Counted from the stretch's first letter, positions 11,800-23,504 are shown. The stretch: DNA of 64,000 bases from Isochrysis galbana (GCA_018136815.1 CM030945.1:656605-720604); one strand, 5' to 3'. Notes: a model not told the origin generated them from the sequence alone. Numbers and translations: made by a program.

Positions 11800-11900
11800 A
11801 GGAACCACGGGCCGCCGATACCTATCGGGGGGAAATTGTTTGGCCCAGCCTATGTTGGGGGAAATCTGACCAACATGTTGTCAACATACAAGGCATGGTG
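11800..11900 (+). repeat. Decayed fragment of the palindromic CCGATAGCTATCGG element
   Basis: CCGATACCTATCGGGGGGAA, followed by ATTG, matches the terminal arrays at 37.1 and 39.0 kb with one change. It is followed by TTTGGCCCAGCCTAT, which recurs at 41,565. This looks like a truncated copy, perhaps nested with a second small repeat. Confidence 0.5.
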
Positions 11901-12041
11901 GAGCCATCTTCGTTCTGACGCTTGAAGAGGTTAGGTTCAACAACAGATTGTTGGAAGCCACATTTGGTGATAGAGAATAGCCGTATTGGTATTGAGTATT
12001 GATGATTGATGATCATGTGTGTGTATGTTGTATGTGTTGGT

Positions 12042-12173
12042 AGCCAGCTTGTTTTGTGCCCTCAAGCGGCGCAAGTAACAAGCATGGAGCATATAATTAG
12101 GGTCCTCGAATCCAGTCGGTTGGACGACGTAGAGCAGGTTTCCATCCATATCAGCTGGCGAGAACGCCTTCAT
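12042..12173 (-). pseudogene. Ty1/copia reverse transcriptase remnant
   Basis: The minus-strand peptide MKAFSPADMDGNLLYVVQPT, followed by GFEDPNYMLHACYL, resembles the copia RT segment that normally reads K-x-A-F-L-x-x-x-L-x-x-x-V-Y-V-x-Q-P-x-G-F-x-x-P. The key QPxGFEDP block is intact. The flanking RT motifs and LTRs are not found, so it is a short relic. The following 12,214-12,900 holds no gene I recognise. Confidence 0.55.
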
Positions 12174-12919
12174 TGTATCTATCTGTTTCCAAAAGATCAT
12201 CATCTGCTTCATGGCGAGAGCTAGGGCAAGATCCTAGTCCTCGAACTTTCATGTCTCATGTCGCAGTCTCCAGCAGAAGGTTTCGGTAAAGTCGACCAGT
12301 AGTGTTACTAACGCTCATAAATTATCTATTTTAGTAATAGTACTACTGGTATAAATCGAGCAAGAGGTCGAGGAGGAACTGGGTTAGTGGCAAACATTTA
12401 AGGAGAGATCAGGGTCACGCCAGCTGGGGTTGCTCGCCTTGGGAAGCCGGTCCCAAGCGCAGCACACGGGATGAGGGCAGGCGCAAAAAGGGGGCCGGCA
12501 AAGCGGGCTGCTGGGGGCCAAGGAGAAAGGCAGGCGACAAGCTAGTAGATTTCCAAAGCACTCAAGCCTACGACCAAGAATGGACTAACAACGAGAACAC
12601 GTTAAAACAAAAAGGGTCGATTCGCGGATGCGACAGGTTGAGGAAGACCTCGTCACAGAGAAAACAACGCTCAATGGCCGCCACATTATAATGGAGGAAA
12701 TGATCCGAGCTTCTCGCCACATTTGCGTTGGTGAGGCGTGGTCACGCGTGTCAAAGGCCCAAGTAACCGCAGCACCGCCCGTTCAAAGACCAGGTGAAGT
12801 CGAAATGCATGTTTGAACGAACCTGTCCCCTAGAGTTGGGGGCGCTAAAGGATGCAGGCTCCGGCCAATTTGCGACAGGCTTGATGCGCAGTATACCCCC
12901 GGAGGCAAGCACTCCACCT

Positions 12920-13979
12920 TCAGCCTCGTTTCATCTCTAGCAACAAGACGTGCGCAGGCTCTTTTCCTGCTGAAATATGGAGATCTCCGTCACCAGTCAC
13001 GCGCGCTGCCTCATGCCTTGCCAGAGCGAGTGGCGCGCCTTTGTTTTCGCTCAGCTCGGCCATGCCTTCAGCACACACCACATAGGCCTGGCGACCCTTG
13101 CTAATGGATAGACTAACGGTATTGCCAGGGTCAAGCTCGGTCACATGAATATTGCAGTCTTGCTCGATGAGTACCGGAGGTGCATTGCCCTCGACGCACG
13201 TCGATGCGTCTGCACGCCGGTCGCCAACTAGATGCTGCAGCCGATTCTTGCGAGCTACCTTTGACTCCGTCCGGGTGCCGTCGTACCCGCCATACTGCGG
13301 TTCCAAGCCACGCTCACGAGGCATGATCCAGATTTGCATGAACCGAAGTGAAGAATCGCCCTTGTTGTGCTCCTGTGGAAAGAGGAGGAGGTGTGGAGAC
13401 AGCCCAGTAAGCATTCGCACCACAAGGCAGCCAATGCATCGTCTTTGGCTATGCAGAGCTGCATTGGTCCGCTCACCGAGTGCATGATTCCCGTTCCAGC
13501 TGACATAAACTGAACGGATCCGCGGCCCAGAGTCTCAGACGTACCCATGGAGTCCTGGTGCGTCAGCTTGCCTGATCGGGAGAAGGGCGCGCAAGTAGGC
13601 TCGCAAGTAGGCTCGCAGCTGGTGCTACACATGCAAGCAATGCGAGCAGTTGGGGGGGCCGTGCGCACGGCCTGACTGGTAGAGCGCGTGGGCACGTGGG
13701 CGCACCATCGATGATGTATGTGACAATCTCCATATCTCGATGTGGGTGGCGGCCAAAGCCGCGGTGCGGCTGGACCAGGTCATCATTGAGCACGCGAAGC
13801 GCACCGAAGCTTGAGGGCCCACCTCTCCATTCGGCAAAGCTGAAGTGGAAGCGCGAGGTGAGCCAGTTGGGAGCGGTCCAACTGGTAGAGCGTTCGTTCT
13901 CGGGGTTACCGAACCAGGCGGGCGGGGGCTCCGACTTGTAGAGGGAGCGCTCGGGCACATGGAGCAGCTGCAGGACCAT
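12920..13979 (-). CDS. PIR: Pirin (three exons)
   Basis: This is pirin, a cupin-fold metal protein known as a nuclear cofactor and in some species a quercetin 2,3-dioxygenase. Exons on the minus strand are 13979-13706, 13571-13477 and 13372-12920, giving 273 residues. The first intron is phase 1 and the second phase 0, both GT-AG. Conserved marks are HRGFGRHPHRDME (metal-binding His78 and His80), HQDSMG and GSVQFMSAGTGIMHSE, where the last Glu is supplied by exon 3. RFMQIWIMP and the C-terminal cupin follow. Joining exon 1 to exon 2 gives TYIIDGKLTHQDS, close to the family pattern. Length is near the usual 290. Catalytic activity is not provable here. Confidence 0.93.
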
Positions 13980-15150
13980 CGGCGCGCTTAGGGCTCAGGC
14001 TGTCTCTCCGTCTCGCTCTTTCTTCCTCCCCCTTCTCCGTGCTGAAGACTATCTATCTGCGTGCGTACACTCATATGTTACGTAGTAGAGAATCGCCTCG
14101 GGTTTGCGTGGCGACGACGGGGTAGAAAGGAGAGGAGGGCAAAGATCTAGAGAAGAGCGGAGACGCCGGCGCCGAAGGTCATCCGACGGAGCTCCGACTA
14201 ACCGACGAAAGATTTTTTGTACTCTAGCTAGAGTAGAGCTAGATGTCTAAGTTGAGAACTTTTGTAGACGTGTCAGCTGTGCTGATGTCGGTGTGGCAAC
14301 GTCGTTGATTACCCCGACGCTTGAGTGCGCTAGCCGCCTCGCGCTCCTGTGCATCCGCAACATTTTTCAGCCGCTTTTTGCGGCTCATCTCTTCCGCGCT
14401 CTCCTTTGCTCTTTTGCTGCTCCTAACGCTGCTCCTGCTTCAGTGTTCGCGCGCCCACGCTCGCACAACTCCGCTGTCGCCTTGTTGAGCGTCTCCCTCA
14501 TTTTCTCTCGCTCCTCGGCGCGCGCCCGACCAGCGGCGCCACGCGCGGCTGCCTGCGTTGCTGCCTTCCCTAGCCTCGCTTTTGATTTCAGCTTGTTACT
14601 TGTTAGCTGCATCCGGCCATTTTTGCGCCTCGGCGAGCGCCGCTGCAGTCAGTGGCCTCACTTGCCGCCGCCATCTTAGCATCGTGCTGTGCGTCACGCG
14701 AGGCCATCTCCTCATATAGCTCAGCCTTCGTGAGGCTGTGAGGGTCGTAGGTCGGCTCGGTTGCACGAGCTACGACCTCATGCCGCAGCCGTGGACCATG
14801 CTCTCGCATAAATGATTTATATAAATGCCGCAATAGTCGGTATGGCCGCGACGTGCGACGTGCCTCCATCCATGTCCATGATGCGCTGCCGTGCCCATCG
14901 CGCTTCCAGCCACTGAGCGCGCGCGTCTTCTTCGGCTTACTGATGGACCTCAGATAAAAATCGATCTCTGCCGACGCGACCTGCCGCTGCTTAGCTGCTT
15001 ACTGAGTTAGTAACTTACTGCTTACTGCTTACCTAGCCCCCTCCCGTCTGAGAGAGAGCACAATCGCAGCCGTCTCAACGACGCCTGACGCCTGACTTGC
15101 TGCCCATACGCACTGACACTGCGTCCGCCAATGGCTGCAGGACAAGCCCA
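13980..15150 (-). other. Intergenic with possible decayed coding segment (14,385-14,869)
   Basis: On the minus strand 14,869-14,385 shows protein-like, charged, Ala-rich text in two frames (SLTKAELYEEMASRDAQHD, then EEREKMRETLNKATAELCER). It reads like one helical or coiled-coil protein broken by a frameshift. There is no recognisable family and no flanking exon. The rest of the interval shows nothing I can support. Confidence 0.25.
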
Positions 15151-15159
15151 TTGCTGAGC

Positions 15160-16400
15160 CATATCTTGTTGCCTGTGGGTGGTGCCCACTTCGCCACCGA
15201 GGTAGCAAAACCGGGCGAAGAGGATCACTACTACGTCCCAGCTAAATGGGAAAATGGGCTAAAAGGCCCGAAACACCTCGAATTCCCTCTTGCGGACGAA
15301 TACGCGCTTAACGAAAAGACACAACTAGACCAAATCACCGTGTCGGATATAACGCGAGAGCTCAAAGGGGACGGCCCCCGCAACAAACCTCAGCCGGCGC
15401 GAGAGGCGTGGGCCCGCAAGCTAGACCTAACGCACGACGAATGGAAACATGTGGCGAAACTCTATACCCACCCCCTATTAAAACACACAGACAAACACCT
15501 GCATTTCAAGCACGTCACCCATAGGAGGCTGGGTACGCGAAACCGGTTCGCAGCGGCGACCACCACAAGATGTAGACTCTGCGGGAAACACAGAGAAAAC
15601 TCGACGCACCTAGCTAGATGCCCGTCCACGCTTCCGATATTTCAAACCATAGAAGCCGTAGCGGGGTACACCCCGGCGAAAGACAGATCGACGACTCAAA
15701 AAATCAAAGACAGATTATTCGCATACCCGAACTCCCCGACGCCGGATAGCCTTAAAGCCCTCTACCTAATAGCATGGAGATACATCATAAGCGACTTCTA
15801 CAAAGTAGAATTCGAAAATCACACCTTCCACCACATACCGGTTATCGAAAGAGTCCTAAGCAGGTTCACGGCCCTCGTCAGAGGTCGGGAACCTCCGGAC
15901 AACTTCTTAACCGCACGTACGCGCAAGGCCTCCCTGGGAAGGAAGCCGAAAATCAAATCTCCACACGACCTCAGCGCCCCTGTCTTCTTAACTAACAACA
16001 AAGGCGCCCTAGTCATGAGCACGAATCTATCTCTGGTAGCGGAAGCCCTCAACATAGCAGAGCGACTAGCCTAACCAAGCGACCCCGCACCGCGAGCCGC
16101 CCATCATCCTATAGTAGGCCCTAGACACACTGACCACAGCTGCCTGACACCCAGCACAAGGAGCAAACACACAATAGCCGGTAGCCCGATGGCATAGGAG
16201 GAAGGCGCGAAAACAGGCCATCGCGAATCGGCACACACCGTCTGCCGCTGGAGACCCAAGACACCCAGCCCCTAGGTAGAGCACGAGGGGACGAGCCGCA
16301 AGGCAGGTGTAGGGGGAGTGAAAGGAAGCGGGCGAGGCTGCGATGATACCGTGCAGAGTCGCGCGCGCGGCGAGATTATTAAGAAGTTTTTTTTTTTTTC
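15160..16400 (+). mobile_element. 5'-truncated LINE copy with ORF2 zinc-finger end and oligo(T) tail
   Basis: The + frame ending at 16,074 carries the C-terminal part of a non-LTR ORF2. It holds DEWKHVAKLY, HKHVTHRR-type spacing and a zf-RVT-like knuckle CRLCGKHRENSTHLARC, and ends ALNIAERLA. The 3' UTR from 16,075 is shared with copies at 25.6, 36.7, 46.6 and (reversed) 51.2 kb. It ends in ATTAAGAAG plus about 13 T at 16,388-16,400. The 5' limit is estimated by comparison with the other copies. No target-site duplication is found; a family A element begins only 12 bp after the tail and may have disturbed it. Confidence 0.8.
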
Positions 16401-16801
16401 TATGTCCCCTCAGAGGGTGCAACCTCAGGTTTGGTTGTTTTTTCCGCAAGTGCCCCCCATGTGGACGGTATAAGTTCTACTTAAAGGATCCCCTTTTTTT
16501 AGTACAAACGGGATCTCCGCGGCATTTGCGCCGATGGTCGGGCGGCGGAGGTGTCCAGGCACTGCCCGGCGGGAACCGCGTCGGTCGGCGAGGTGGTGTG
16601 CGGGGTGCGTGTCGTCCTCCGGACGTCACGTCTTTAGTGTTATGGCCTACGCATCGAATTCATCATACGCTGCCCTCTTGAGGTGAAGACCTTACCCTTT
16701 GGCAGGCTAAACCGCCACCATTTCCAAAAGAAGGTCATTGCGACGGGGTGTGTGCCTGCACCACCAGTTGAAGCGACTTGCGGATTGTTGGAGTTGTCTT
16801 T

Positions 16802-17254
16802 TTATTTCGCCTGTGGCGCGGCATCGTGTCCCTTTGGATTTTTATCGGTGGACCGCTTGTTGAATAATTTCCACAAGAGAATGATTACAAGTACTGCGAG
16901 CACGATGGCTCCTATCAGAAATGCGGCTCCCTTTGCGAATATTTTGGTTACTTCAGCTTGAAATTTGTCTTTTCATTTTGCCGCTGCCGAGTCCGGATGG
17001 CACTCGACTTTTAAGGAGCGCACTGGCTGAGTCCACCCGATCGCCTGTAGATCGACGTCCTCCCAGCGCACGTCTTCTGAGCTGAGCATCGACGGGCCGT
17101 TGATGGTTGTGTGTTTGCCTTTGAAGCCCGGCTCGGAGAAGATGGTCATTTTGCACCCCGCCATAACTTGTGCACTCTTGGGGTCTTGTTTGTCGACGTC
17201 ATAGTTGCCGATTCCGAAGCCGTGATTGTCGATTCGCCCGGCGGAGTTGCCCAT
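16802..17254 (-). pseudogene. Beta/gamma-crystallin-like, putatively myristoylated membrane protein with internal TGA
   Basis: The ATG at 17,254 has strong context (accATGG). The N-terminus MGNSAG fits an N-myristoylation signal. Residues 30-85 (CKMTIFSEPGFKGKHTTI, then VDLQAIGWTQPVRSLKVE) match a beta/gamma-crystallin Greek-key half. The frame meets TGA at 16,973-16,975 after 93 residues. It then stays open in the same frame for 56 more residues to TAA at 16,802. That extension contains a strong membrane helix (AAFLIGAIVLAVLVIILLW) followed by basic KLFNKR. The original product was therefore probably a lipid-anchored, single-pass protein. The TGA may be a mutation, a readthrough site or a base error. 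A virion-membrane role is possible but only inferred. Confidence 0.6.
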
Positions 17255-17508
17255 GGTTTGGTTAAACCGTTAGAAAAGATTGGCCAACGTGTTAAACTTC
17301 CGTTGGCAGGACGAACGTGGAGTTGAAGACGCACGCATACCACAGCTGCGCTTGGGCAATGCACCCCCCGCGCTGTGAGACGGAGAGCCTTTGGTCCCAA
17401 AGGCAAACTTTGAGGACGTGTTGTTCTTCGCTGGCTGGTTGAAAGACAAGGAGCGATGGGATCGCCTTGACGGGTGGGTGCGCCTGTCAGTTTTGGTCGG
17501 TACCGCCT

Positions 17509-17710
17509 AGGCGGCGCGCGCGCGTGCACCGCCGATTTGGCTCCAAAAAACTTTTGGGGCGAGGGCGCTGTTTATTCTTCTCCTCTTGGTACTGTGGAAG
17601 ACAAAGTATTTTCGCTTTTACAAGACGGAGAAAATGCAACTAACCTTCGATGCGGAGGCGATATTGAAACGGGAGGCACAAACGAAACACAAGACGTCTT
17701 CCGCTTGATG
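17509..17710 (+). CDS. Small membrane-peptide frame without ATG
   Basis: A frame opening after the stop at about 17,508 encodes WLQKTFGARALFILLLLVLW, followed by KTKYFRFYKTEK. That is a single hydrophobic helix followed by a basic stretch, ending about 35 residues later at TGA. No ATG precedes the helix, so it is either a truncated gene, an exon or chance. It lies inside the family A element, transcribed opposite to the crystallin-like gene. Confidence 0.3.
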
Positions 17711-18289
17711 GGTCCCCGTGTTTATGTTTGTCTGCGCGCGGTCAACTCCCGAGTTAGGGGCGAAGTTAGGGGTCAGTAGAAATTATATACCTAAAAGCCG
17801 GGAGGGGCGTGACAAAAAAAAGGAACCTCGAGTTGCACCCTCTTCCTTGCAGGCTATTCACTAGTCACCGTCGCATCATCCTACATTCGCCCATTCGCCC
17901 TCTTTGCCCTCGCCTCCTTTGTTTGTTGCCTCCCTTTTCGCCTGCTTGCCTCCCCCCGCCTACAGTCGACTTGAGCACAGAACAAACCGGGCGTTTACGG
18001 TTTACGGGAGAATCAAGTGTTTATTTTCGTTGATCCTATCATTAAAAATACGTTTGTTTTGATCGATCGGAAGTGCGGCAGATCACCGTCGCCGTCAACG
18101 CAGACTCCAGACGCTGAAGGTGATCACTGATCACGCACACGCGCACACTCGCAACGTCATTACAGGGCGTGCAATCTGGCACACAACCAGCGGGATTGTA
18201 ATGTGCGCTGCAACTACGCTTGGGCTGCCGCCGCGACCCGATCGCTTGGGGTCTCCGCGAGGGTACCCTTGGGGTGACCACACCACGGG

Positions 18290-18550
18290 ATGCCCGCTCT
18301 ACCCAATAAACATGAATCCCAAAGGCCTGCCCGGGCCCCACACCCAAAACTGGGCCCTAGGTAGTGTACCAGGGCCGCACGCCGCACCTCCGACACCAAA
18401 GACAAAGGAACGAGGGGGAGGGAGGCAAGGGGGCGGAGAAAAGGGAGATAAGGGCGATGGCTGATGTGTAGTAGCGCAGTAGTATGCGCTGTCTAGCGAT
18501 AGGTGTGTAGCCCTGAACGTCCAGACTTCAGATCTTTTTTTTTTCCCACG
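18290..18550 (+). repeat. Retroelement 3' end, second family, copy 1
   Basis: It shares, in order, AGGCCTGCCC, a GGGCCCTAGGTAGTG-like block, CACCAAAGACAAAGGAA, a purine-rich stretch, then GGTGTGTAGCCCTGAA, CTTCAG and an oligo(T) run. Other copies lie at 18,770-18,958, 26,145-26,482 and reversed at 40,620-40,830. It is probably the 3' UTR of a LINE or the tail of a SINE. No coding part is attached. Confidence 0.6.
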
Positions 18551-18769
18551 TGCAGCGGTTTCACGAGGCTCTCAGGGACCATACACACACGCATAGATCG
18601 AATCTACACCCCGCTAACGCAATCCAACATAAACTGGCAGCGCATAGGGCCACACCCACAGGCCAAAGAACGCCATGAAGCGAACGAGCAAACGTGACCG
18701 ACAAAAACGTCACAACACATCCTAGGCCGCGCGCATATCACAAACGAATCAGAACAAAAAAGGACACGA

Positions 18770-18958
18770 ATGAAACTCCCAACAGGCCTGCCCCGAACAC
18801 GCATCCACAACCGGGCCCATGGTAGTGCACCAGGGCCGCACCCCCGACACCAAAGACAAAGGAAAGAGGGGGGGAAGGCGAGGAGGCGATGGGAAGGGAT
18901 GGAAGGTACCGTCTAGTAATAGGTGTGTAGCCCTGAATCTTCAGACTCTTTTTTTTTT
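18770..18958 (+). repeat. Retroelement 3' end, second family, copy 2
   Basis: It is closely similar to the preceding copy, ending GGTGTGTAGCCCTGAATCTT plus CAGACTC and ten T. The upstream A/C-rich stretch 18,560-18,770 probably belongs to the same insertion. Beyond it, CAATCATAAGATTAGTG at about 18,969 recurs with a 2-bp insertion near 19,345. From 19,000 to 19,460 there is only GC-rich DNA with a C-run and no gene. Confidence 0.6.
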
Positions 18959-19611
18959 CATGGCGACCAATCATAAGATTAGTGGCCAGGATGCTAGCAA
19001 GTGAAAAAGGAATAACGGACTTTGGGGATGGCGGGAGCGTCGAGTGACCAGTGAGAGGGCCGCTGGGACCGTCTCGACCGTTTCCCCCCCGGGCGGAGGG
19101 GCGGACCGCCGCCACACTCCTTTTGGAGTGCGGCTGAGGTCTGCCTATTCGGGTGGGCTGGTGGGCCGGGGACATCATCGCTCCCCCCCCCCCCCCCCCC
19201 CCGCGCGACGGAAAGGACGGAAAGGGGCGAGGGGAATTCGCCCAGATTCCCAAGAAAAAAAGTCCGCAGACTAGACCCTCGCTTTTTTCTGTCTTCCCCT
19301 CCCCACCCTTGGCGGCGAGGCCCCCCCTCCATGACGACCAACGACCAATCGCATAAGATTAGTGATAGCGAGGCCCTTGCCCCAAACCCTCATCACCTTT
19401 CCGCTTCACGCCCCCTCTCAGTCCTTTTATTTCGGTAGCTTTCGGTATCGGGGAAGTCCGGTCCATGTGCACTACGTTGGGGATTTACCTATACCTAGCA
19501 ACTCTTGAGAGATGCGCCTACAATAATCAATTCCCAGATGCGCCCACAACAATCAATTCCCATTTGTTCGGTCGCATTCATCAGCTTCATCGTGTCAAAC
19601 GCGATCTCCAC

Positions 19612-22433
19612 TCACAAGTATCCAAAGCCCCAAATCGACCTAGTTTTTGACGTTTCCCGCGTCACGCCAACAATGCCTTGTGATCTACTCCCCGATCGTG
19701 CCTCCGCAAGCTCCTTCTCGAGCTCATGTATTCTCTGCTCTTGTTGTCGCATGGCCTGCGTTGGTGTGGACAAGTTCATCGGTGTGAGTCAAAGAGCACA
19801 GATGTAGCGCCGGGTGTCGCTTGGATATTACGTAGCGATTGCACTCGTAAGGGCAAGGCACAGAACGCCAGGCTGCGTCGGCTTGTCTGCCAGCGAATAG
19901 TGGACAACGCCTCAAGGAACTGGGCGCCTCCGTGGAGTGAAGCGGCAGAGTGGTGTGGGGCGACAAAAATCCGCTGCACCCGAGGGATGACGGGGTAGCT
20001 GGTGGTGGTCGCCCCAATGCTCGTTTTAGTGTGCGTGGGGCCGGTGTGCATGAAGCAGGCGTTGCCAGCGGGTGCAAGCTCGTGCCCAAGTAAACGGGCA
20101 ATCGCGCACCCCTTGGAAGGCGCTGGCAATTTCCTCTTGGGTTTCTGACCCTGCCTCGACTTGTTCTACTAACTGCGCTTCCAACTCCGTCATCCTAACA
20201 GCAAGTTGCCTATGCTGCTGGCGCAAGCTCTGCTTCTCGATATCATCCATCGCGCGCTCTAACTTCTCATTGGCCAAGTCCTTGGTCAGCTTGGTGATTT
20301 CAGCATGCAAGGCCTTGCGAACCTCCACTTCCATCTCAAGCTCATCCTTGAGCTCCACAAGGCCCTCGGGCATGATTGCCTCGCGGCGTCTCGCCCGCTC
20401 CTGCAAGACTTCGTTATCCCGCTTGGCTGCCTCCAGCTGCGTTCGCACAGCCATGTGCTCCTTCTCGAGATCGATGCGAGATTGCATCTCCGCTCCAATC
20501 TCGTCCTCCATCATCTCGAGCCGTTGGCTCAGGAGCTCAATCTCCGCCTCGCTCTGAGCGAGTAAGCTTTGCTGGTGCTTGCGGGCCTTTGCAAGCTTGC
20601 GAGCATTCTCTTCGCGATGCTGCTCAGCACGGGAGAGCTTGCCCTACAAGGGAGGGCAAGGAAGGGATGACGCTTGGGTCCACGAGCAACGCTGAAGCTG
20701 GCGATGCTCGCTCGCTTCTTTCGAATGTGCAGGAGCTTCATGGACAGAATATTTGGTCGAATAGGGCGCACGCTGACATGCCAGCTTGTGCTTAGCGTAG
20801 GCAACCCTCCCCTTCTGGCCCGGCAATTGCGTGGCACCTGCAAGTCTTGCTCAATCGCCAATCGATCATCCGCATCTGCACCTTGCTGAAGCTGGGTGGC
20901 TAGAGCCTTCTTCTCCTCCTTCAGCCTCGAAATCTCGGACCTCGCCTCTGCCAGAGCAGCTGCTGCTTGTCGGGCATCATGGGCATGCTGGCGGGCTGCA
21001 GCATCTGCATTGATCGTCTGGACACGCAGAGTCTCCAACTCTTCGCGCATCGCCGCCCGCTCATTCTCCCACTCCTTTCGTTCCTCCTCGAAGCGAGCGT
21101 GCGTCTTCCGCGCGAGCGTATGGCTCGCAGCCAGCTGGGCGTGCAATTGACGGTTTGAAGCCTCGAGCGTATACATGGACGGTGATGTAGTCGTGGCTTC
21201 TTCAAGCCGTAAGGACGACTCTGACATGGTGCAGCAGGCCGTCACGCCGCAAGGAGAAACGCAGTTCCACACCCCATTCAACTCGCTAATTTGCACTGGG
21301 CTGGACTCGACGGAACACTCGCCGTTGCTGTCCTCTCCCCGCTCGCTCTTGGCGATGAAAGGGTAGCAACTAGAGCCTCGCTTGTCTTTGCCACTGCCGT
21401 GGTTGCACGTCAGCGATGCGCGAGCGAGCGGCGCAGGCGCACTGGGCAGATTGGTGTTGGTCGTCGTAGTGCTATTGTGCAGCAGGAATCCTGGCGAATC
21501 CGAGCGTGAACCACTGTGCCGTAGATTGAGCTGGCGGATACGGGGGGGCTGCATGCTGAGGGTCACATCCCTCAGTGCCATCTGCATGCCACTCTGTACA
21601 GCCGAAGTAAGCGGCACCTCCTTCACCGAATCATCTGAGCTGGGCTCATACGCATCGACCGGCTGGAAATCCTCATCAGCCGCGGTGTGGTTCCCGTCCA
21701 TGCTCTCCACATAGCGCTCGAGGGTTGCGGGAGTCACTGACGCAAGCGAGGCGAGTGGCGCGCTGCTGACTAGCCCTTGATGCAGAGGCAACCCAGCCTC
21801 TCCGCCTCCACTACTGTGTTCCGAGTCTTCTCCGCCACTCGAGACCTGATCGCGCGAACTGCGCGGGCCGACTAAGCCAGAATCACTTATCTCGTCGAAG
21901 TACGAGACCTCGTCGAGGAGGGAGGAGCCGCAAGATGAGATGGAGGCGGCATCCGAGTTGTCAGCGTCGCTAAGAGGCATTTCCCTCTCCATGCGCGAGG
22001 AGATGGAGAGCTCCAGCTTCGCGACAGCAACTTGGCCCTTGGCGAGGGTGAGCGTGAGCCTTCGCGGCGCGGTAACTGGGCACTCGGCGAAGGGCGCGAC
22101 GTCAACCTTGCACTTGGCGAGCGTCTGCATGCCGCGCGTGCCGTGCCGCATGAGTGCAAAGCTGCACAGCTTCTCGCTCATCACTCCTCCGTTGCGGAAG
22201 AGAGTGCACATTAGCGTGAGGCTCTGCCCAAAAGTAACCGACCGATCGAACGGGTGTGCGCCCTCCGTCATCGTCGTCTTTGAGCCCCTAGTCCACAGGA
22301 TTGAGAGCTTGGAGGAAGGGCAGATGGCGCCCTCGACAAAGGAGAGCGAGTGTATCGTAGCAAAGTACTGGTACTTGAGCTGTTCGGCGCCGAGGTGCGG
22401 ACGCGAGCGGGCGCCGGCGAGTAAAGAGGGCAT
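19612..22433 (-). CDS. NT-C2 domain / coiled-coil protein (three exons)
   Basis: Minus-strand exons are 22433-20838, 20643-20110 and 19755-19612, all phase 0 GT-AG, giving 757 residues. Residues 15-150 (KYQYFATIHSLSFVEG, SSKLSILWTRGS, LFRNGGVMSEKLCSFALM, KVDVAPFAE) follow the pattern of the N-terminal C2 (NT-C2, EEIG1/EHBP1-type) domain. This is a membrane- or cytoskeleton-tethering beta sandwich, usually calcium-independent. Residues 160-420 are Ser/acidic-rich and probably disordered. From about 425 to the end is heptad-rich coiled coil (RFEEERKEWENERAAMREEL and so on), continuous across both introns, which supports the splice choices. A scaffold or adaptor role in membrane-cytoskeleton organisation is likely but inferred. 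Confidence 0.75.
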
Positions 22434-22504
22434 GCAGCCCGGGGGGTGGGGATGGGGGGCGCGACCCGCAGTGAGCGGGAAGGGGAAGCAGGGTGAGTGT
22501 GGGG

Positions 22505-22625
22505 GGTGGCTGGGGCGGGCGAGCGGGAGGGCCGGGGGGGGGAAGGGGGGCGGAAGGGGGGGCGGGGGGGGGGAAGGGGGGGGGGGGGGAAGCGCCGGGG
22601 GGGGGGGGGGGGGGGGGGGGGGAGC
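22505..22625 (+). repeat. Poly(G)-rich tract
   Basis: Runs of 5-24 G separated by single A or C lie just upstream of the NT-C2 gene start, so they are poly(C) in its coding-strand promoter or 5' UTR. The longest G run is about 22,598-22,621. Such tracts can form G-quadruplexes and are also prone to sequencing length error. From 22,720 to 23,440 I recognise no gene. Confidence 0.7.
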
Positions 22626-23504
22626 CTTGGCGCCGCGAGAGAGAAGGGGAGGGGAAGTGAGGCGGACGCGTTCGTTCCTTTCGTCGTCGTGTGGGGGGGG
22701 GAGGAGTACAAATTAAGATAAACTAAAGCAAGTCGAATATTTATCTATTTGTTCTCTCCATCGGATCCTCATTTTCCCATTTTCATTGTCTCCTTTTATT
22801 GAAAAAATTGATCGGGTTTACCTAAAGAATACGCCCGCGTCGTGAATCCCCCGCGGTCCGTCGTGAAACGACCACGCGCCCCGCCAGACGCCTCCTCTCT
22901 CTCTCTAGTCATCTTCCTTCTGCTTCATTCTCTCTACGTTGCCCCTGACTGAACTATTATGTCAGCAACCCCCTGAAATCCGCAGGTTTCCCCCGCGTCT
23001 CTCTCTTCTCCGGGGTTGTTTCTCTCTTCAACATGGTACTCCTAGGAGTACATTAGGACTATGGTGCACCCGGCGTAAAGGCGGAAGTTGGTTTTTCGTA
23101 AACTAAAAATCAAAGGAACGAAAAAAAAGGTGAGAGTTGTAGCGCTTGAACGCCTCCGTCCGCTGCTTGTCGCCCCTTGTTCACGTTTCCGTGTGTGCGG
23201 CTTCTGTGGGGTACCTGGAGCCTGGCGGGCCCAGGCTAATTATTTCGTGCTAGGCTATATGCCAGTCAGTGCGCTGAGGCACTTACTTTAGTAAAGAGAC
23301 CTGAGCCGCCGGGCTCTGGCTGGCCCCACCCCGAAGCGCCCGGGGAAACGAGGCCCGGGAAGAACAAGAACAAGGAAGGGGGATATAACGGGGAACCTGA
23401 CAAAACGTCTTAAGAGAAGCGCTGACGTATGCGGTCACACGCAACTAGTAGTGGGCAGGCTGGACCCAAGCGGGCACCGCTTCCTCCAGGCTAGTGCTAG
23501 GCAG

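Larger units (their letters stand above)
16412..17844. mobile_element. TIR element family A, 1.43 kb, with membrane-protein cargo
   Basis: The left end reads AGAGGGTGCAACCTCAGG and the right end is its inverse, CGAGTTGCACCCTCTT. About 60-80 bp in from each end is a TATA-like GGTATA followed by TTCTAC. The left 80 bp recur almost unchanged at 50,434-50,515; the right-end layout recurs at 2,480-2,571. The interior is 1.3 kb with a beta/gamma-crystallin-like/TM gene on the minus strand and a small TM frame on the plus strand. No transposase, integrase or capsid gene is present, so this is a cargo-only or internally deleted element. I found no clear target-site duplication. Confidence 0.7.

Noticed and set aside
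19301-19360. Direct repeat with 18,969 as a transposon target duplication
   Set aside because: The copies (ATAAGATTAGTG core with different left flanks) are too long and diverged for a TSD; more likely a dispersed repeat.
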